Positions 1 through 10,740 of a stretch of DNA of 64,000 nt are shown here, piece by piece. The stretch comes from Ceratopteris richardii (Eukaryota; Streptophyta; Polypodiopsida; Polypodiales; Pteridaceae), in contig CM035423.1 of assembly GCA_020310875.1 (NCBI GenBank), positions 141,783,723 through 141,847,722 on the forward strand, written 5' to 3'. Within the stretch, counting starts at the first letter, position 1; the number at the start of each line of letters is the position of its first letter. The notes below the pieces were generated by a model. That model was not told the origin of the DNA. It ran no database searches and was given only the letters and a program-made list of their open reading frames with translations. A program made the position numbers and the translations under genes.

Positions 1-526
1 ACCTTCTGAAGGTACTGCTCTGAGTGAGTATAGCAGAGAACAAAACAGAGAAGTAAATGATGATAAATGTATAGATTCATATATGATTACAACCACATTG
101 GCAATGAATCTTTACACAATGGGAGTAGAATGATAGAGATATGGAGTAAGCTCTTCAATCTCTACAAAATTACATGAAGTGGTCACATACAAGGCTTGCT
201 AATCGCCTCTTCCTTCTTGCTCCTTTTATAGCTATTCTTGGAGGGAGTTTTGAATTCGAATTTGAATGGCTCCACCTAAAAGTGATCCCCAAAGTTAGGA
301 GATATTCTCTCAGCTCAGAAATTCGTGGTTTTAGGTATTTAGAGCCACTAAATTGCTTTTACATCATGGATGAGGTAAGCCATCCTTTTCCTTTTTCTTT
401 TTTCAATTACAAGAGATAAAAATGAACTCTTTTACAAGAGGTGTTCACATGACTACACATGTGACTTACAAATGAGGATAATATCAAGCATATCAAGCAT
501 GTAGGCTTGGGTAAAATGCACCAACA
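1..526 (-). repeat. copia LTR remnant (copia B/C family)
   Basis: Read on the minus strand this starts TGTTGGTGC and carries the same landmarks as the LTRs of copia B and C below: a TATA-like CTATAAAAGG (plus strand about 221-230), a run rich in GAATTCGAATTT, and the phrase for 'tgtaggcttg' close to the LTR start. The plus-strand edge ...CACCAACA at 526 matches the outer edge of the copia B LTR at 32,968. No internal copia sequence follows inside the window, so it is a solo LTR or the end of an element that continues to the left. Confidence 0.75.
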
Positions 527-1200
527 CTCTTGATGTTTAATCCTGAATGAAAACAAAAATTAGTTCTAGCCAAAGCATTTATTTACTTACACTATGAGTT
601 CATTCCTATGGAAGTAGAATCTAAGACCTATTCCAATGATGGAAAGGTGCACCACTAGTTTGTTGAATAGATAATGTGCCGAATGCATGGCCTTGTAATG
701 TGGCCCTGGCATGCATACTCTAGGTGCACTAGATTTTTCATGAGTGCAAGTGGAATCTTGTTGAGTTGGTTGTTCTTATCCTGGCTGCCTCTTGGGTCTC
801 CATATCCATTTTGGAGTTGGTGTTTTAAGTATTTGGTTTCGTCGTTTGGGTCGCTCTCTGGTCCTTGTTGCCTTCTTTTGTGAAGTCTTATTGGTTGGCA
901 TCTCATTCCTTTGGTGCTTGTGTTGATTCCTCTTGGCCCTCCTTGTTTTGTTTTGTCGGCATAATGTCTCCTTGAGCTTGTCTAGCTCTTGATTTGTAGT
1001 TTGTCCAGCCTTCTTGAAATCCACATATGCTACTGTGTCTTTTGGGCTCTTACTAATGATTTTGGAAGCCACACATGAAGGATTCTTGGTGATTCTGATT
1101 GCGGTTGTGAGTAATGATTATCTCTCCTTGTTTGCACTGAATGGCTGCTCTGCTTCTGAGTTGAATCATCTGGTTTAGTCATTCGATCCTTTCGCATCCA
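527..1200. other. no recognised gene
   Basis: Minus-strand open stretches here are rich in Lys, Arg and Gln and may be decayed retroelement gag or linker sequence continuing from the protease fragment next to them. I see no domain that I can name. Confidence 0.4.
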
Positions 1201-1860
1201 TTATAGGCAAGTCTTCCCTGGATATGATGCTTGAGAAGTATACTGCCATGTGGATGATTGTCCCTTGTTATAGGTAATTCTAGGAGCACAGTCCTCACTT
1301 TCTCTCTTAGATCCATCTCTAGTGGGAAAGAAAGGCACAACATCAAGTAACACGTTCGTATTTGCAAGAAATTCTATCTTAGGGTGTTCTTTGGGTATGC
1401 TCTCACTTGATTCATCTTCTATTTCCTTTTCTATGGTGTCTTCCTCAAGCTTGATAACTTCATGAACATGAGAAGGTCTTTCTTCTAACAAGCTAAAGAT
1501 TTCTTTATGTCCTATTTTGGCTGATATGTACCTTTGTGCTAAATGAATGCTCACCTCGTTCTCGATAATCCAATCTTGCCCTAGGACCAAATTTTCTACT
1601 AAGTCTTTGTCCTTAAATACCAAAACTCTTTGTTCCATCGAAGAATTTCCTAGGTGGACGGATATTAGGGCTTCTCCAACACATTTTATGACATGGCCTC
1701 CAATTCCTATCATGTGTGATTTAGTTGGGCTTATGGTTGTTTGGAGATGCGCAATTAATGTCATTCATAAGCAACTCAGGGCTGCTCCTAAGTCGATCAG
1801 TGCATCTATCAATCGATATTCTGTGGTTCCAATCCCTAGGTTCAAATATGGTTGAGATAT
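1201..1860 (-). pseudogene. Ty3/gypsy retropepsin fragment
   Basis: The minus-strand translation contains A-L-I-D-L-G-A-A at the expected aspartic-protease active site (normally D-T/S-G-A, here D-L-G-A). It is followed by G-I-G-G-H-V and V-L-G-Q-D-W-I, the typical second half of plant gypsy proteases. An Asp/Glu-rich linker follows (K-L-E-E-D-T-I-E-K-E). A stop lies between the active-site Asp and the main 187-codon open frame, so it is inactive. It belongs to a gag-pol polyprotein that would cut itself during particle maturation. It lies downstream of an integrase on the same strand, the reverse of the usual order, which implies rearrangement or two joined elements. Confidence 0.75.
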
Positions 1861-1929
1861 GTTAAGGTTGTTAGTGTCGGCTTCATGTACTTGCTAATTG
1901 GCCATGGGAATGGGTTCTTCTCCCTATAG

Positions 1930-2855
1930 ATATCGTTCATCCTTGCCTTATCCACTCCTTTGTTTCTTGATGTGCTCTAACGTTTCTTGGTGTGCTTCTT
2001 CTCTAATTCGCTCTTCTTCCTTTTTTTGATTTTCCATTCTTACAAGTCTTGCTAACATCTCATCCATCAATGGCTCCATATATCATTTTACTTGGCAACC
2101 ACTTATGTAGTTAGGAAGTATATCTCCATCTAATGTGACTAGATTTATTGCTCCACTCATTGAGATTATATTAATCAGTAAGAGTTCGTATCCATGTTTC
2201 TGAAGTTTCTTCTCATGTTGTTTCAAGGTATACACCAGAACTAAATCTCCTTCTTTCAAGACTTTATCTTTGATGTGTGCATCATAATACGCTTTTTGTC
2301 TCCTTTTAGTGGCATAAATTCCCGCAACTGCCTATAGTCTCATTCTCTGTAACTTCTCAATCTGCTTGAGTTGTTTAGATAGCTCATGTCTTGTCCACTC
2401 ATATTGTTGTGCTACTCGTAACGCAGGTACCAAAACATCGATTGACAGGATTGTGTTTTGTCCATACACTAGGTTAAAAGGAGTAGTTCCAATGGCTGTT
2501 TTGTAAGCCACACCAAAGGCCCAAATTGCATGATGCAATTGTTTGTCCCAATCTGATCTTCCACTATTGACTATCTTTGTCAACACTGTACACAACACTT
2601 GATTGGGACTTTCTGCCTGACCATTGATTGGAGGTGATTAGGGGCTGATTTTTTATGAATCACTAGGAATTCATTCATCAAGGACTCTATTACTTTGTTA
2701 ATGAAGTGCATCGCTATATCGCTTACTATCTCTATAGGTAGTCCAAAGCGAGTAAAGATGTGCTCAAAGAGAAACTTGGCTGTGGTCTGAGCATCGTTTT
2801 TTCTAGTTGCTTTTGCAAGTAGTCCACCTTGCCACATGGTTATGGCACTACCCAT
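1930..2855 (-). pseudogene. Ty3/gypsy integrase core and C-terminal fragment
   Basis: Minus-strand frames encode the second half of a gypsy integrase: F-G-L-P-I-E-I-V-S-D and N-H-L-Q-S-M-V (usually N-G-Q-A/V-E), then W-D-K-Q-L-H-H-A-I-W-A-F and T-P-F-N-L-V-Y-G-Q, a highly characteristic block. The C-terminal part continues with K-A-Y-Y-D and D-L-V-L-V-Y. Frames break near 2,590 and again near the 3' end. It is followed (toward lower coordinates) by M-D-E-M-L-A-R-L, which looks like the gag/protease linker of another unit. The 5' end stops abruptly at about 2,860, where an oppositely oriented reverse transcriptase starts. Confidence 0.8.
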
Positions 2856-2879
2856 TCTTATTATAGAAGGTAACCTATC

Positions 2880-3640
2880 TTATTTTTACCTATAAAAATG
2901 CCTTTGCATGGTCCTACAAGGATCTATCATGTATTCAAGAGGAGTTTGGATTACATCGAATACCCTTAGTAAAGAAAGCTCCACCTGTAAGGAGTAGGCC
3001 ATATCAACTCAATCCCAAATATGTAGAGGCAATCAAGGTGGAAATAACAAAATTAGAATGGGAAGGTATTATTGTTCCTGTAGAGCATTGAAGGTGGCTT
3101 TCATCTACGATTAATGTAACTAAGAAAAATAGTGGAAAAATAAGAGTATGTGTTGATTTTTGTGCTTTGAATAAGGTGAGAATTCAAGATAGTTTCCCAT
3201 AGACTTTCATAGAGCAAGTACTAGAAGAAGTAGCCGGGCACACTTTGTATATTATTCTTGATGAATTTAGTGGCTATAATCAAATCCGTATTCACCCTAA
3301 AGATAGAGACAATGGGCTTTCTTACTCCATGGGGCACTTTTATATACATGTGCATGGTTTTGGTCTCAAAAATGCATCTGCTTCATTTAATAGAATAATG
3401 TATCTAATACTCGTTAAATGGTTAACGAGATTCCTTTGCATTTTCATGGATGACTTTTTAGTATTCTCAAGTACAGATAGAAGAGAAATGGCCCAAGATT
3501 TTCATCAACATTTAGAACATTTGAAGGAAATTTTTGAGCAGTGTCTCAAAACAGGTTTGAATTTGAATCCTGCTAATGTTAGTTTTTGTTTCTCAAAAGT
3601 ACTCTTCTTGGCCACATAGTTTTGCTCAAAGGTATAACTA
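2880..3640 (+). pseudogene. Ty3/gypsy reverse transcriptase fragment
   Basis: The plus-strand translation begins with the usual RT lead-in: A-W-S-Y-K-D, then H-R-I-P-L, then R-P-Y-Q-L-N-P-K-Y, and E-W-E-G-I-I-V-P-V-E. It continues through L-D-E-F-S-G-Y-N-Q-I and the catalytic F-M-D-D-F-L-V-F-S near 3,447-3,473. At least one stop lies between the lead-in and the main 124-codon open frame at 3,245-3,619. The template-copying domain is recognisable but not functional. RNase H and integrase remnants follow in the expected order on the same strand. Confidence 0.85.
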
Positions 3641-4066
3641 TTGATCTAGTTAAAGAAGCCACCATTCTTTCCATGCCCATCATGTGGGCTCCTAAGGAAG
3701 TGCAAAGTTCTTAAGGCCATGTAAGGTGTCATAGAAGATTTATATGAATGTACTCAGAGATAGCTAAGTCTCTATCAAGGCTTACTAGTAAGAAGATCCC
3801 TTTCTCTTGGAGTGTTGAAGCAGAAAGAGCATTTCCTGAGCTAAAACTAAGGTTATGTACTATGCCACTTTTAATTGTTCCTAATTGGTCACTTGAGATC
3901 CATATGCATATAGATGCTAGCCTTCAGGCTGTTGGAGCAGTCTTGGCACAACCATTTGCACACAAGGTAGACCAACCTATCACGGCGATGCAAGCATATT
4001 ACTTACAAAAGAAAAATGAGGGAAAGATCACTACATGGCTGATCGAATTTCAAGAATGGCCATGAG
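3641..4066 (+). pseudogene. Ty3/gypsy RNase H-like fragment
   Basis: The open stretch 3,748-4,065 encodes A-E-R-A-F-P-E-L-K, P-L-L-I-V-P-N-W, then H-I-D-A-S and A-V-G-A-V-L-A-Q. These are the conserved landmarks of the gypsy RT thumb/RNase H region, including the first catalytic Asp in I-D-A-S. The later RNase H motifs are lost after about 4,065. Frameshifts and stops separate it from the RT upstream. Confidence 0.8.
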
Positions 4067-4289
4067 CGAGAGAGCAATAGGTATCAATGATGAGCCCATG
4101 GATAGTTGTCTCTTCCTTGTAGAGGCTCAAACCAATTGGTATGATGAGATTTTGTAATTTCTCACTTTTGGAGAATTTCTTGTGGACATGAATCCATTAG
4201 AGAAGAGGAAATTGTTGTTTGAAGCCAAAGCATTTTCACTCATAAATGATGAGTTATATAAATATTGCTAGGATGGTACTCCACAAAAA

Positions 4290-5216
4290 TGTGTTTATTG
4301 GCAGGAAGTCAATTTTTTACTTGATGCAGCACACAATGAAGAACATCTCAAGGGAGAGGACTTGGCACACAAAATCCTCCACAAGGGATTATGGTGGCCT
4401 TGGGTCTTAATTTCATTGGACCCATTAGTCCAACTGGTCAACTTGGTGGCAAAATTATATTATGATGGCCACATGCTATGCCACTTAGTGGGTAGAAGCT
4501 AAGGCTATTATTGATTGCACTTCCATGACAATGGCTAAGTTTATGTACAAACATATTTTTTCATGATTTGGTTGCCCAATAGAAGTTATTAGCAATAGAG
4601 GCACACATTTTGTAAATCATTTGCTTCAATTCATTTTCGAGAGGTACAAGATTTTCCACAAAAAGTCATGTGCCTACTATCCCAGAGCAAATGGGCAGGT
4701 AGAGAGTTCTAACAAGATTTTGATTTAAGTTACTACACAAATTGACTCTGACCACCATAGTTCTTGGCCACAAGCTCTTATTGGTTCAAGATGGGCCTTT
4801 TGTACTACAAAAGGAGGAACCACTGGCAAGAGTCCTTTTCTCTTGGTTTATGGTAAGGTGGCACTGGCCCCTTTTGAGTTCATCATCAAGAAAGGAATTG
4901 AAGCCAAAATTATTAGAAATAAACCTCACATTAGGAGACTAGTAGCATTGGAACAATGGAGGAAAGTAGTTATGTGGAAATTGTAAGTAAGGAAAGAAGA
5001 ACACAAAAGGATGCATGACAAGTATCTAAGGGCTACAAGAGGAATCCTTGGTTTTGGTACACCAAATTCCCCAGTATCCACCAAACTAGCACCTAAGTGG
5101 ACAAGACTATACAAAGTTAGGAAGGTATTACCACAAAAAGCAATAAAATTGGAAGACTTGTAGGGTGAGAAGTTTCCCCTAGTCAACACCTCCAGGGTGA
5201 AGACTTATCTATATTA
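4290..5216 (+). pseudogene. Ty3/gypsy integrase remnant
   Basis: Translation across frames shows the H-x-x-H-like N-terminal zinc region near 4,335-4,410. The catalytic core follows: F-I-G-P-I, then W-V-E-A-K-A-I, then F-G-C-P-I-E-V-I-S-N (Asp replaced by Asn) and Y-Y-P-R-A-N-G-Q-V-E. The last gives the expected catalytic Glu. Stops interrupt the core. The C-terminal part to about 5,216 includes M-H-D-K-Y and T-R-L-Y-K-V-like sequence. This closes the plus-strand gypsy pol order RT-RNase H-IN. No LTR or polypurine tract could be placed. Confidence 0.75.
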
Positions 5217-5569
5217 AATCAAACAGGAAGAAGTTCACTCACTGTACATGCCATAGTTCAATTTATTTCATTTTTTGTAGTTCATTTTGTTTGAATAATC
5301 AAATAAAGAAGAAGTAGCATTAGGAGGATGCAAAGACTTGATGTGGTGGTCTGTAGAGAAAATGATCCTGCTAGTCATTTAACTATCCCTAATTCATGAG
5401 CTTTGGAATTTGTTCTCCCCTTTATTTTGGGACCTTATTCTACACAATATCCCTGGTGATTATAATTCTCCATTGGCTTCAATGACCACTATTTTGCTAT
5501 GGCTTCAACATTTGATGGGTGGGCTTTTGGAGCATCAACATTTGAATACCACTTATCTTCTCCTCTTGG

Positions 5570-6200
5570 TGTATGACATAATTATTGGGCGACCATCCAA
5601 TGTGAGCATGCATAAGCATGGGCACGCACCATATAAGGCGACTACCTATGCCAAGACTTGGATGGCCACCCCTCATACCCCCCCCTCATTGGATGACTAC
5701 CAATCAGCCTTTTCTATCACACATGGGTGATTACTATTTTCCTCACCACAACAAATTGGGTAACTACCTCCTCTATTCATCAAGATTTGGGCAACCACCA
5801 ACCTTTATGCATGGCAAGAAACTTGGGAGACTACCTATTTCTCTCCTCATCAAGATTTTGGCGACCACCAACCTTTATGCATGTCAAGAATTTAAGCAAC
5901 TACCATTTTGAGTGTGGTAAGACTTTTGGCAAATTTCAATTTTCCTTATCATACACCACATTTGGGCGACCACATATTTTTTCTTCTCACCATATTTAGG
6001 AGACTATCATTTTCCTCATCTCACCATATTTAGGCCACTAGCATTTTCCCTCCTCACCACATATGGGGCGACCGCCATTTTCCTCACCACACCACATATG
6101 GGGTGACAACCAATTTTTCATCATTGCTCCCCTCGATAGGCGTGACTACTTCAATGCTTGCAAGGGTGACCACCCAAAAGGACCTTTAATTTGACGACTA
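5570..6200 (+). repeat. degenerate tandem repeat with GGCGACCACC core
   Basis: About a dozen imperfect copies of GGGCGAC(C/T)ACC, separated by roughly 35-60 bases of pyrimidine-rich sequence (TTTTCCTCACCACA-like). Close copies near 5,788 and 5,869 both run into CCAACCTTTATGCATG. Several frames are open by chance. It lies just downstream of the gypsy pol remnant and may be its 3' untranslated region. The 350 bases before it (5,217-5,570) show nothing recognisable. Confidence 0.6.
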
Positions 6201-6793
6201 CCTTGTTGGCCCATTTTATCCTCATTTTGAAACATGGATTATACTTGAGTTGGGTGACTCCATGAGAAGATGACTACCAGATGTGGGAAATTTTAGAAAA
6301 TATCAGAAGGAGCTAAGGTATCTACAAGGATTTAAGTTAATTACCCAGAACTAAGGCAATTGCAAGGAAACTATTTGAAGGTTATAAGTGAGAAATCATC
6401 TAGATATGGAGATTTCATTCTTTTTAAAGGTGTACATTCTCTACAAGTGAAGATATATGATAGTAAGGAATATAGGCCTCTAGTGGCCCAAAAGTATCAT
6501 GTTGTCAGAATTGGGTGCCACCACCACCTTTTTTGGACATGGTCAAAATTGGGTGTCTACTCCACCTATTTTTAAAAGGATTACCGTGGGTGGCAAGTGA
6601 TGGAGTAAGTTTTTATTAACTTGTCAGTAAAGTGTTACAATGTAAATTAATGCAGGGAAGACTACGCCAAAGCTCTCGTGGTGTTAGGAGATTTAATTGG
6701 CAGAACTAAAGGTGGTTGGCTACCAGAGCCATGATCATTCAGCAACAATTTTACATCAAATCAAAAGTTTCCACGTGTACAAAGCCTTTTTCT

Positions 6794-6803
6794 CTATAAA
6801 TAT
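6794..6803 (+). promoter_or_regulatory. TATA box of gene Y
   Basis: CTATAAATAT lies about 60 bases before the ATG at 6,863. The spacing suits a plant TATA promoter with a short leader, and the same type of box precedes Z and Z'. The stretch 6,260-6,790 otherwise shows no recognisable gene. Confidence 0.55.
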
Positions 6804-6862
6804 TGCCAAAATTTGTGAATGTCGATTTCTCGCTTTGAGCATTCTTCTTCTTCTTAGTTCAA

Positions 6863-8037
6863 ATGGCTTCTTCTTCTCCTCGTCCTTCCAATCGTGTAAC
6901 CTCATGTGAGGTTTACAACAGAAGAGAGGATTCTTTGTGGAAACCTCTTTTTGTGAAAGTAAATGAATGGGTAACTATGCCTCCTAGCTACAAAGGTGCC
7001 CATAAAGTCAAGCGTGCCAAAAGAGAAAACACAAGAAACCACTAGAAGGGATGTGTTCTCAGTTTCAAATTGAAGAGATGCGGTTGGTTTGCACGAGTAC
7101 AACATGTCTACACTGCTAGGGATCTTGTTCTAGAAAATCATCTGCAATTCCCTTCGTACTGTAAGTGAAGTTTTACAATGCTCTTCTATCATTCTAGTTG
7201 TTTTTTAATAATAACACATATGTTTTTGTATTGCAGATATCTTTCCTTCCAATATTGTGGAATGGCAACCTGTTGAATGTTTAATAGGAACATTTAGAGT
7301 TCTTCATAAGGAATATGCAGAACTTATGTATGCAGACAAATCTGTTCAATTTTTCAATAGCATAGAGTTATTTGTCCATTATGCAGATTATCAAGTGCCA
7401 TCAGGGAGGAGTTCTTATGGAAACCTTGTACATGTGCCTGCTCCTTGCATCTCTTCATTAGATTGGGATGCTCCTGATCATTCAACAGTTTCAAGTTTTC
7501 TATGCAAAATGAAATTTGACATCCAAAAGGCAATGTCAGCAGGCCGAATTTTGAGAAGGATAAAGATTCAATGGTTTTTTCCTATTCATGTCTTTGTAGC
7601 ATGCTTTAAAACATGTTATTACAGAAAACAAAAACAATGTGGTTGAATAGGAGAGTCTCTATTTCAGATATTGATGATGTTTTAGGTAGGGAATGGGATA
7701 GCAAAGAAGTTCAAAAGCTAGGTGACATTATTTTATGTAAAGTTAGTCCAAATTCTCTTTCAATCTCATATCCGATATGTTGACAATCTTTGGTTTTAGG
7801 ATATGACTATAGAAGGTGGAAAAAAAAAAGCTTGGACTTTGGATAGCCTTGGACTCAGAGGAGAGCTGTCCAGAATTTGAGTTAGAAGTATTGATTCATC
7901 CAGATTTTCAATCAAGGAAAATAATTGTCACTGCAAATTGGAAACTCAAAAATGTAAGGGAGCTCCTAGAATACCTTGATGAGGTATCATCACAGTTTAG
8001 ATTCTCAATTGATGATGCAATAGTTAACATTAGGTGA
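6863..8037 (+). pseudogene. unknown gene Y (copy 1), two or more exons
   Basis: I do not recognise this family. Exon 1 starts M-A-S-S-S-P-R-P-S-N and ends before a good donor (GTAAGTG near 7,161). The acceptor TTGCAG lies near 7,236, followed by an open stretch to 7,646 and a further block at 7,640-8,037. A stop after 60 codons and later frame changes show decay. Later blocks include I-S-D-I-D-D-V-L-G-R-E-W-D and G-Y-D-Y-R-R-W-K-K. It is homologous to Y' at 33.0-33.8 kb: the I-x-W-x-x-P-I-H block, the V-L-G/I-L-G-x-x-W block, and the intron position before it are shared. No transmembrane segment or catalytic motif is evident. Its repetition beside Z suggests a mobile-element gene. Confidence 0.55.
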
Positions 8038-8680
8038 GAGAAAACATTATCTTGCATAACTTGCCTACCACCAAGCGTGATTAAGTTCCAACCCTTCAGA
8101 TTGTAACAAGTTAAACCTTGACATTTTACATAATGTATCTCTCTCTTGCATTGATTTTTCTTTGCAAGATGGTGACAAAGAATGTGTAAGATTATGTATT
8201 TTAAATGTCTATATTCAAATTGGCATCTTTTTGTTTGATTTCAAGATTTTGATGAGGTTCTAATTGTACAATGATATGAATATAAACCAAGACATTCCTA
8301 TATAATTTTTAGGACCCTTGTTTCATACTTCCATTGATTTTTATTTGCAGGAGTGAATTGATGAATTCAATTATCCCCCTTCAATATTGGCATTTTTTTG
8401 TTAAATCTCAACTAAGCAATATTTATACAGGAACTTCGATGAGTTAATTCCAAATGAACAAGAGATGTAGAATTCAATATCTAGTTTCAATTAAATTATT
8501 TGAGTCTATACATCTATTCTGCCCTCAAGGTATGCTAGAGAAAGTATCATGGTGCACATAACAAGTTATGTTAAAGAGGGTGGAGAACCTGGTGCAAATT
8601 CCAATCGAAGGTATGATATTTCAAAACATGTATAGCATGAACTTAAGTCATAAAACAGTGGAAACGAGATTAGAGAAGAT

Positions 8681-9243
8681 GACCGATCCAAGCGACTAGC
8701 GCAATCCGAACTTGTCGGATCACCCTAATCGCTTGGATCGGTCGTCTTAGCAAACTACCAGAAGAGACTTCAAAACGTGACTTTTGTGTGAAGATTTGAC
8801 TAATGACTATAGAAACAACTTGCAACTCAACTCACCTCATGCAAGGTTGCTTAAAGGGGATGTTATCTTTAAATACGACCGATGGAAGCGATACGGGCAA
8901 TCCAAAATCTCCGATTCCCTGTATCCCTTGTATCGGTTGTGTTCTCTTTCTTGTGTACGTTCTTCTCTATCTTCTCCAAAATTAACCTTTCAAAAATTTA
9001 ACTTTGGAAGAGACTTCAAAATGTGACTTTTGCGTAAAGCTTTGAATAATTACAATAAAAACAAGTTGCAACTTGACTCATCTCATGCAAGGTTGCTTGA
9101 AGGGGATGCTATGTTTAAGTACGACTGATGCAAGCGATACGAGCAATCCAAAATTCTTCGATTCCCCGTATCGCTTGTATCGGTCATGTCCTCTTTCTTC
9201 TTCACATTCTTCTCTATCTTCTCCAAATTTAATTTTAAACAGG
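8681..9243. repeat. hairpin repeats H1-H3 in a tandem array
   Basis: Three palindromic repeats of about 65 bases lie at 8,681-8,746, 8,875-8,940 and 9,121-9,187. Each has a stem near GACCGATCCAAGCGAT with its complement ATCGCTTGGATCGGTC, and a loop of about 25 bases. H2 and H3 sit inside a larger direct repeat of about 245 bases (8,762-9,006 and 9,007-9,243) that starts AAGAGACTTCAAAA. The array lies beyond the 3' end of the H3-like/ULP1 locus. The interval 8,040-8,680 shows no other feature. Confidence 0.85.
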
Positions 9244-9473
9244 AATGAAGTAAAAACCCACAATGGTCATTTTTGTGACATACCAAATTTTGGTAACTCT
9301 CAAGAGGTTCAATACAACTCAAGGCATATAAATATGGTTAAGGCTTATAAATATGGTTACAATGACGATCTTCCAGATGAAGATTGGCATAAGTACATAC
9401 AATTTGTACATAAATTAATCTTCCAACCTATGTTGGTTTTACAATAGATTTCAATCTTAGACTCAAAAATGAT

Positions 9474-9677
9474 TCATCCCTTTATATCCCTTTTGGAGCC
9501 CTCTTTTCTCTGATTTTTGTGGCCCTTTTTGGAGCTTTCAGCTTGACTCTTTTTCTTAGTCCCATGCTTCAATGGTGAGTGAAGAGGATGCCGTTTCTTT
9601 TTTTCTTCAGACTTCTTTTTATATGGTGGAGGGGGTGGAGATGAGTCTGGATCATAGGGGCAGATTGCATGTTTCAT
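9474..9677 (-). CDS. Lys-rich basic ORF, possible last exon of the ULP1-like gene
   Basis: A 67-codon minus-strand frame with a Pro run followed by K-K-K-S-E-E-K-K-K-R and further Lys/Ser-rich sequence, resembling a nuclear-localisation or DNA-binding tail. It lies just past the ULP1-like region and may be its C-terminal exon. No splice sites linking the two could be fixed, and the ULP1 frame meets a TAA first. It could also be a chance frame. Confidence 0.35.
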   Translation of the reverse strand: MKHAICPYDPDSSPPPPPYKKKSEEKKKRHPLHSPLKHGTKKKSQAESSKKGHKNQRKEGSKRDIKG

Positions 9678-9739
9678 GATACCATTTATTGCTCTCTCTG
9701 ATCAAGATGATCCATGCATCTGGATAGTCTGATTAATTC

Positions 9740-10740
9740 AATTCAAGTCTGTAAAACCTTCTTTCCAAGAATTTTACAGCACTTGCAATCACTCTCTAAC
9801 CACATGAAGTTACATCTTTCTACAATGGCACATGAGTTTGTATGTATCCAAATTGCTTTTGTTCATTCAATTTAGCAATTCCAGGAAAATTCTGATCAAT
9901 ATGCATCTTGAGAAGCTTTGCAGCCCTGCATTGTAAAGTGAAAATCAGAATGGATGGCATGGCTCTTAATTATAGAACAACAAAAATGTAAAGCAGCTTA
10001 CACTTTGCAATTCCCATGTTGGGATTTAAGAGAATTGAGGAAAAGACCTTGATATGCATTGAACTCAACAATAATAAGACTCCAATGGCCCTGTCAATGA
10101 GTTGCATGTAAATATACTTTCTTTAATGAAACAAATGCACTTTTCAAAATGAAGATGAATACTTACTTTTCAATATATGGGTAGATAACACATTCTACCT
10201 CTTTTGTAAAATCCTTAAAGGATTTGGCATCTCCATGTTTATACAAAAAGCACTATGTCACAAGAGGATCTATGATAAATACTTTTCTTTGAACTGCTTC
10301 CTCACATTGTTCAAGAAGAACCCTACAAATAAAGAAATAAAAATTCAGTTAAGGAACTAAAATATTAAAATACAGTTAACTAAAATTCAGTTAAGGAACT
10401 AGAATATTAAGCTTGTATAATACCTGAGTGAAATGTTGACTACACTATCTGATATTTCAACATGAAACTCCCTCAACATTTTGTTGTCCTCTGGTCTTAT
10501 GTCAAGGAAACATTCATCCTGCCATGCCATTGCAAGATTAACTATAATCTACCCATCTCCTTTCTTAAGGAGCTCTTTATTTGTCTTTTGTAATTTCTAA
10601 ATCTGGTTTCAAATGACACTTTCCTCTGTTAATAATCCCTGCTTTTTCCTCTCTTCCTCACTATTTGCTACATTTCTTGTTTCATGATCATGGGTGACGT
10701 GAGGGTTGACCTCTTCAATGACAATTGTTGACTTGGGTGC
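9740..10740 (-). pseudogene. ULP1/C48-type cysteine protease remnant (SUMO-protease fold)
   Basis: Four exon-like blocks (10,740-10,424; 10,322-10,167; 10,090-about 9,996; 9,925-9,740) translate to a recognisable ULP1 catalytic domain. Blocks in order are D-I-R-P-E-D, then I-S-D-S-V-V-N-I-S-L, then V-F-I-I-D-P-L, then the catalytic-His block G-H-W-S-L-I-I-V, then H-V-P-L-x-K-D-V-T-S-C-G holding the catalytic Cys (TGT at 9,802-9,804). The usual catalytic Asp position reads Asn (L-F-L-N-S-L). A TAG at 9,820-9,822 sits six codons before the Cys, exactly where the catalytic Gln belongs. Other stops, and a one-base phase clash between blocks two and three, show decay. Such proteases remove SUMO/ubiquitin-like tags and occur in several plant transposon families. 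The first block is in the same frame as the H3-like ORF upstream. Confidence 0.8.

Noticed and set aside
8784..9447. Open frames between the hairpins as small genes
   Set aside because: They run through the palindromes and the 245-base direct repeat; both strands are open because of the repeat, not because of coding.
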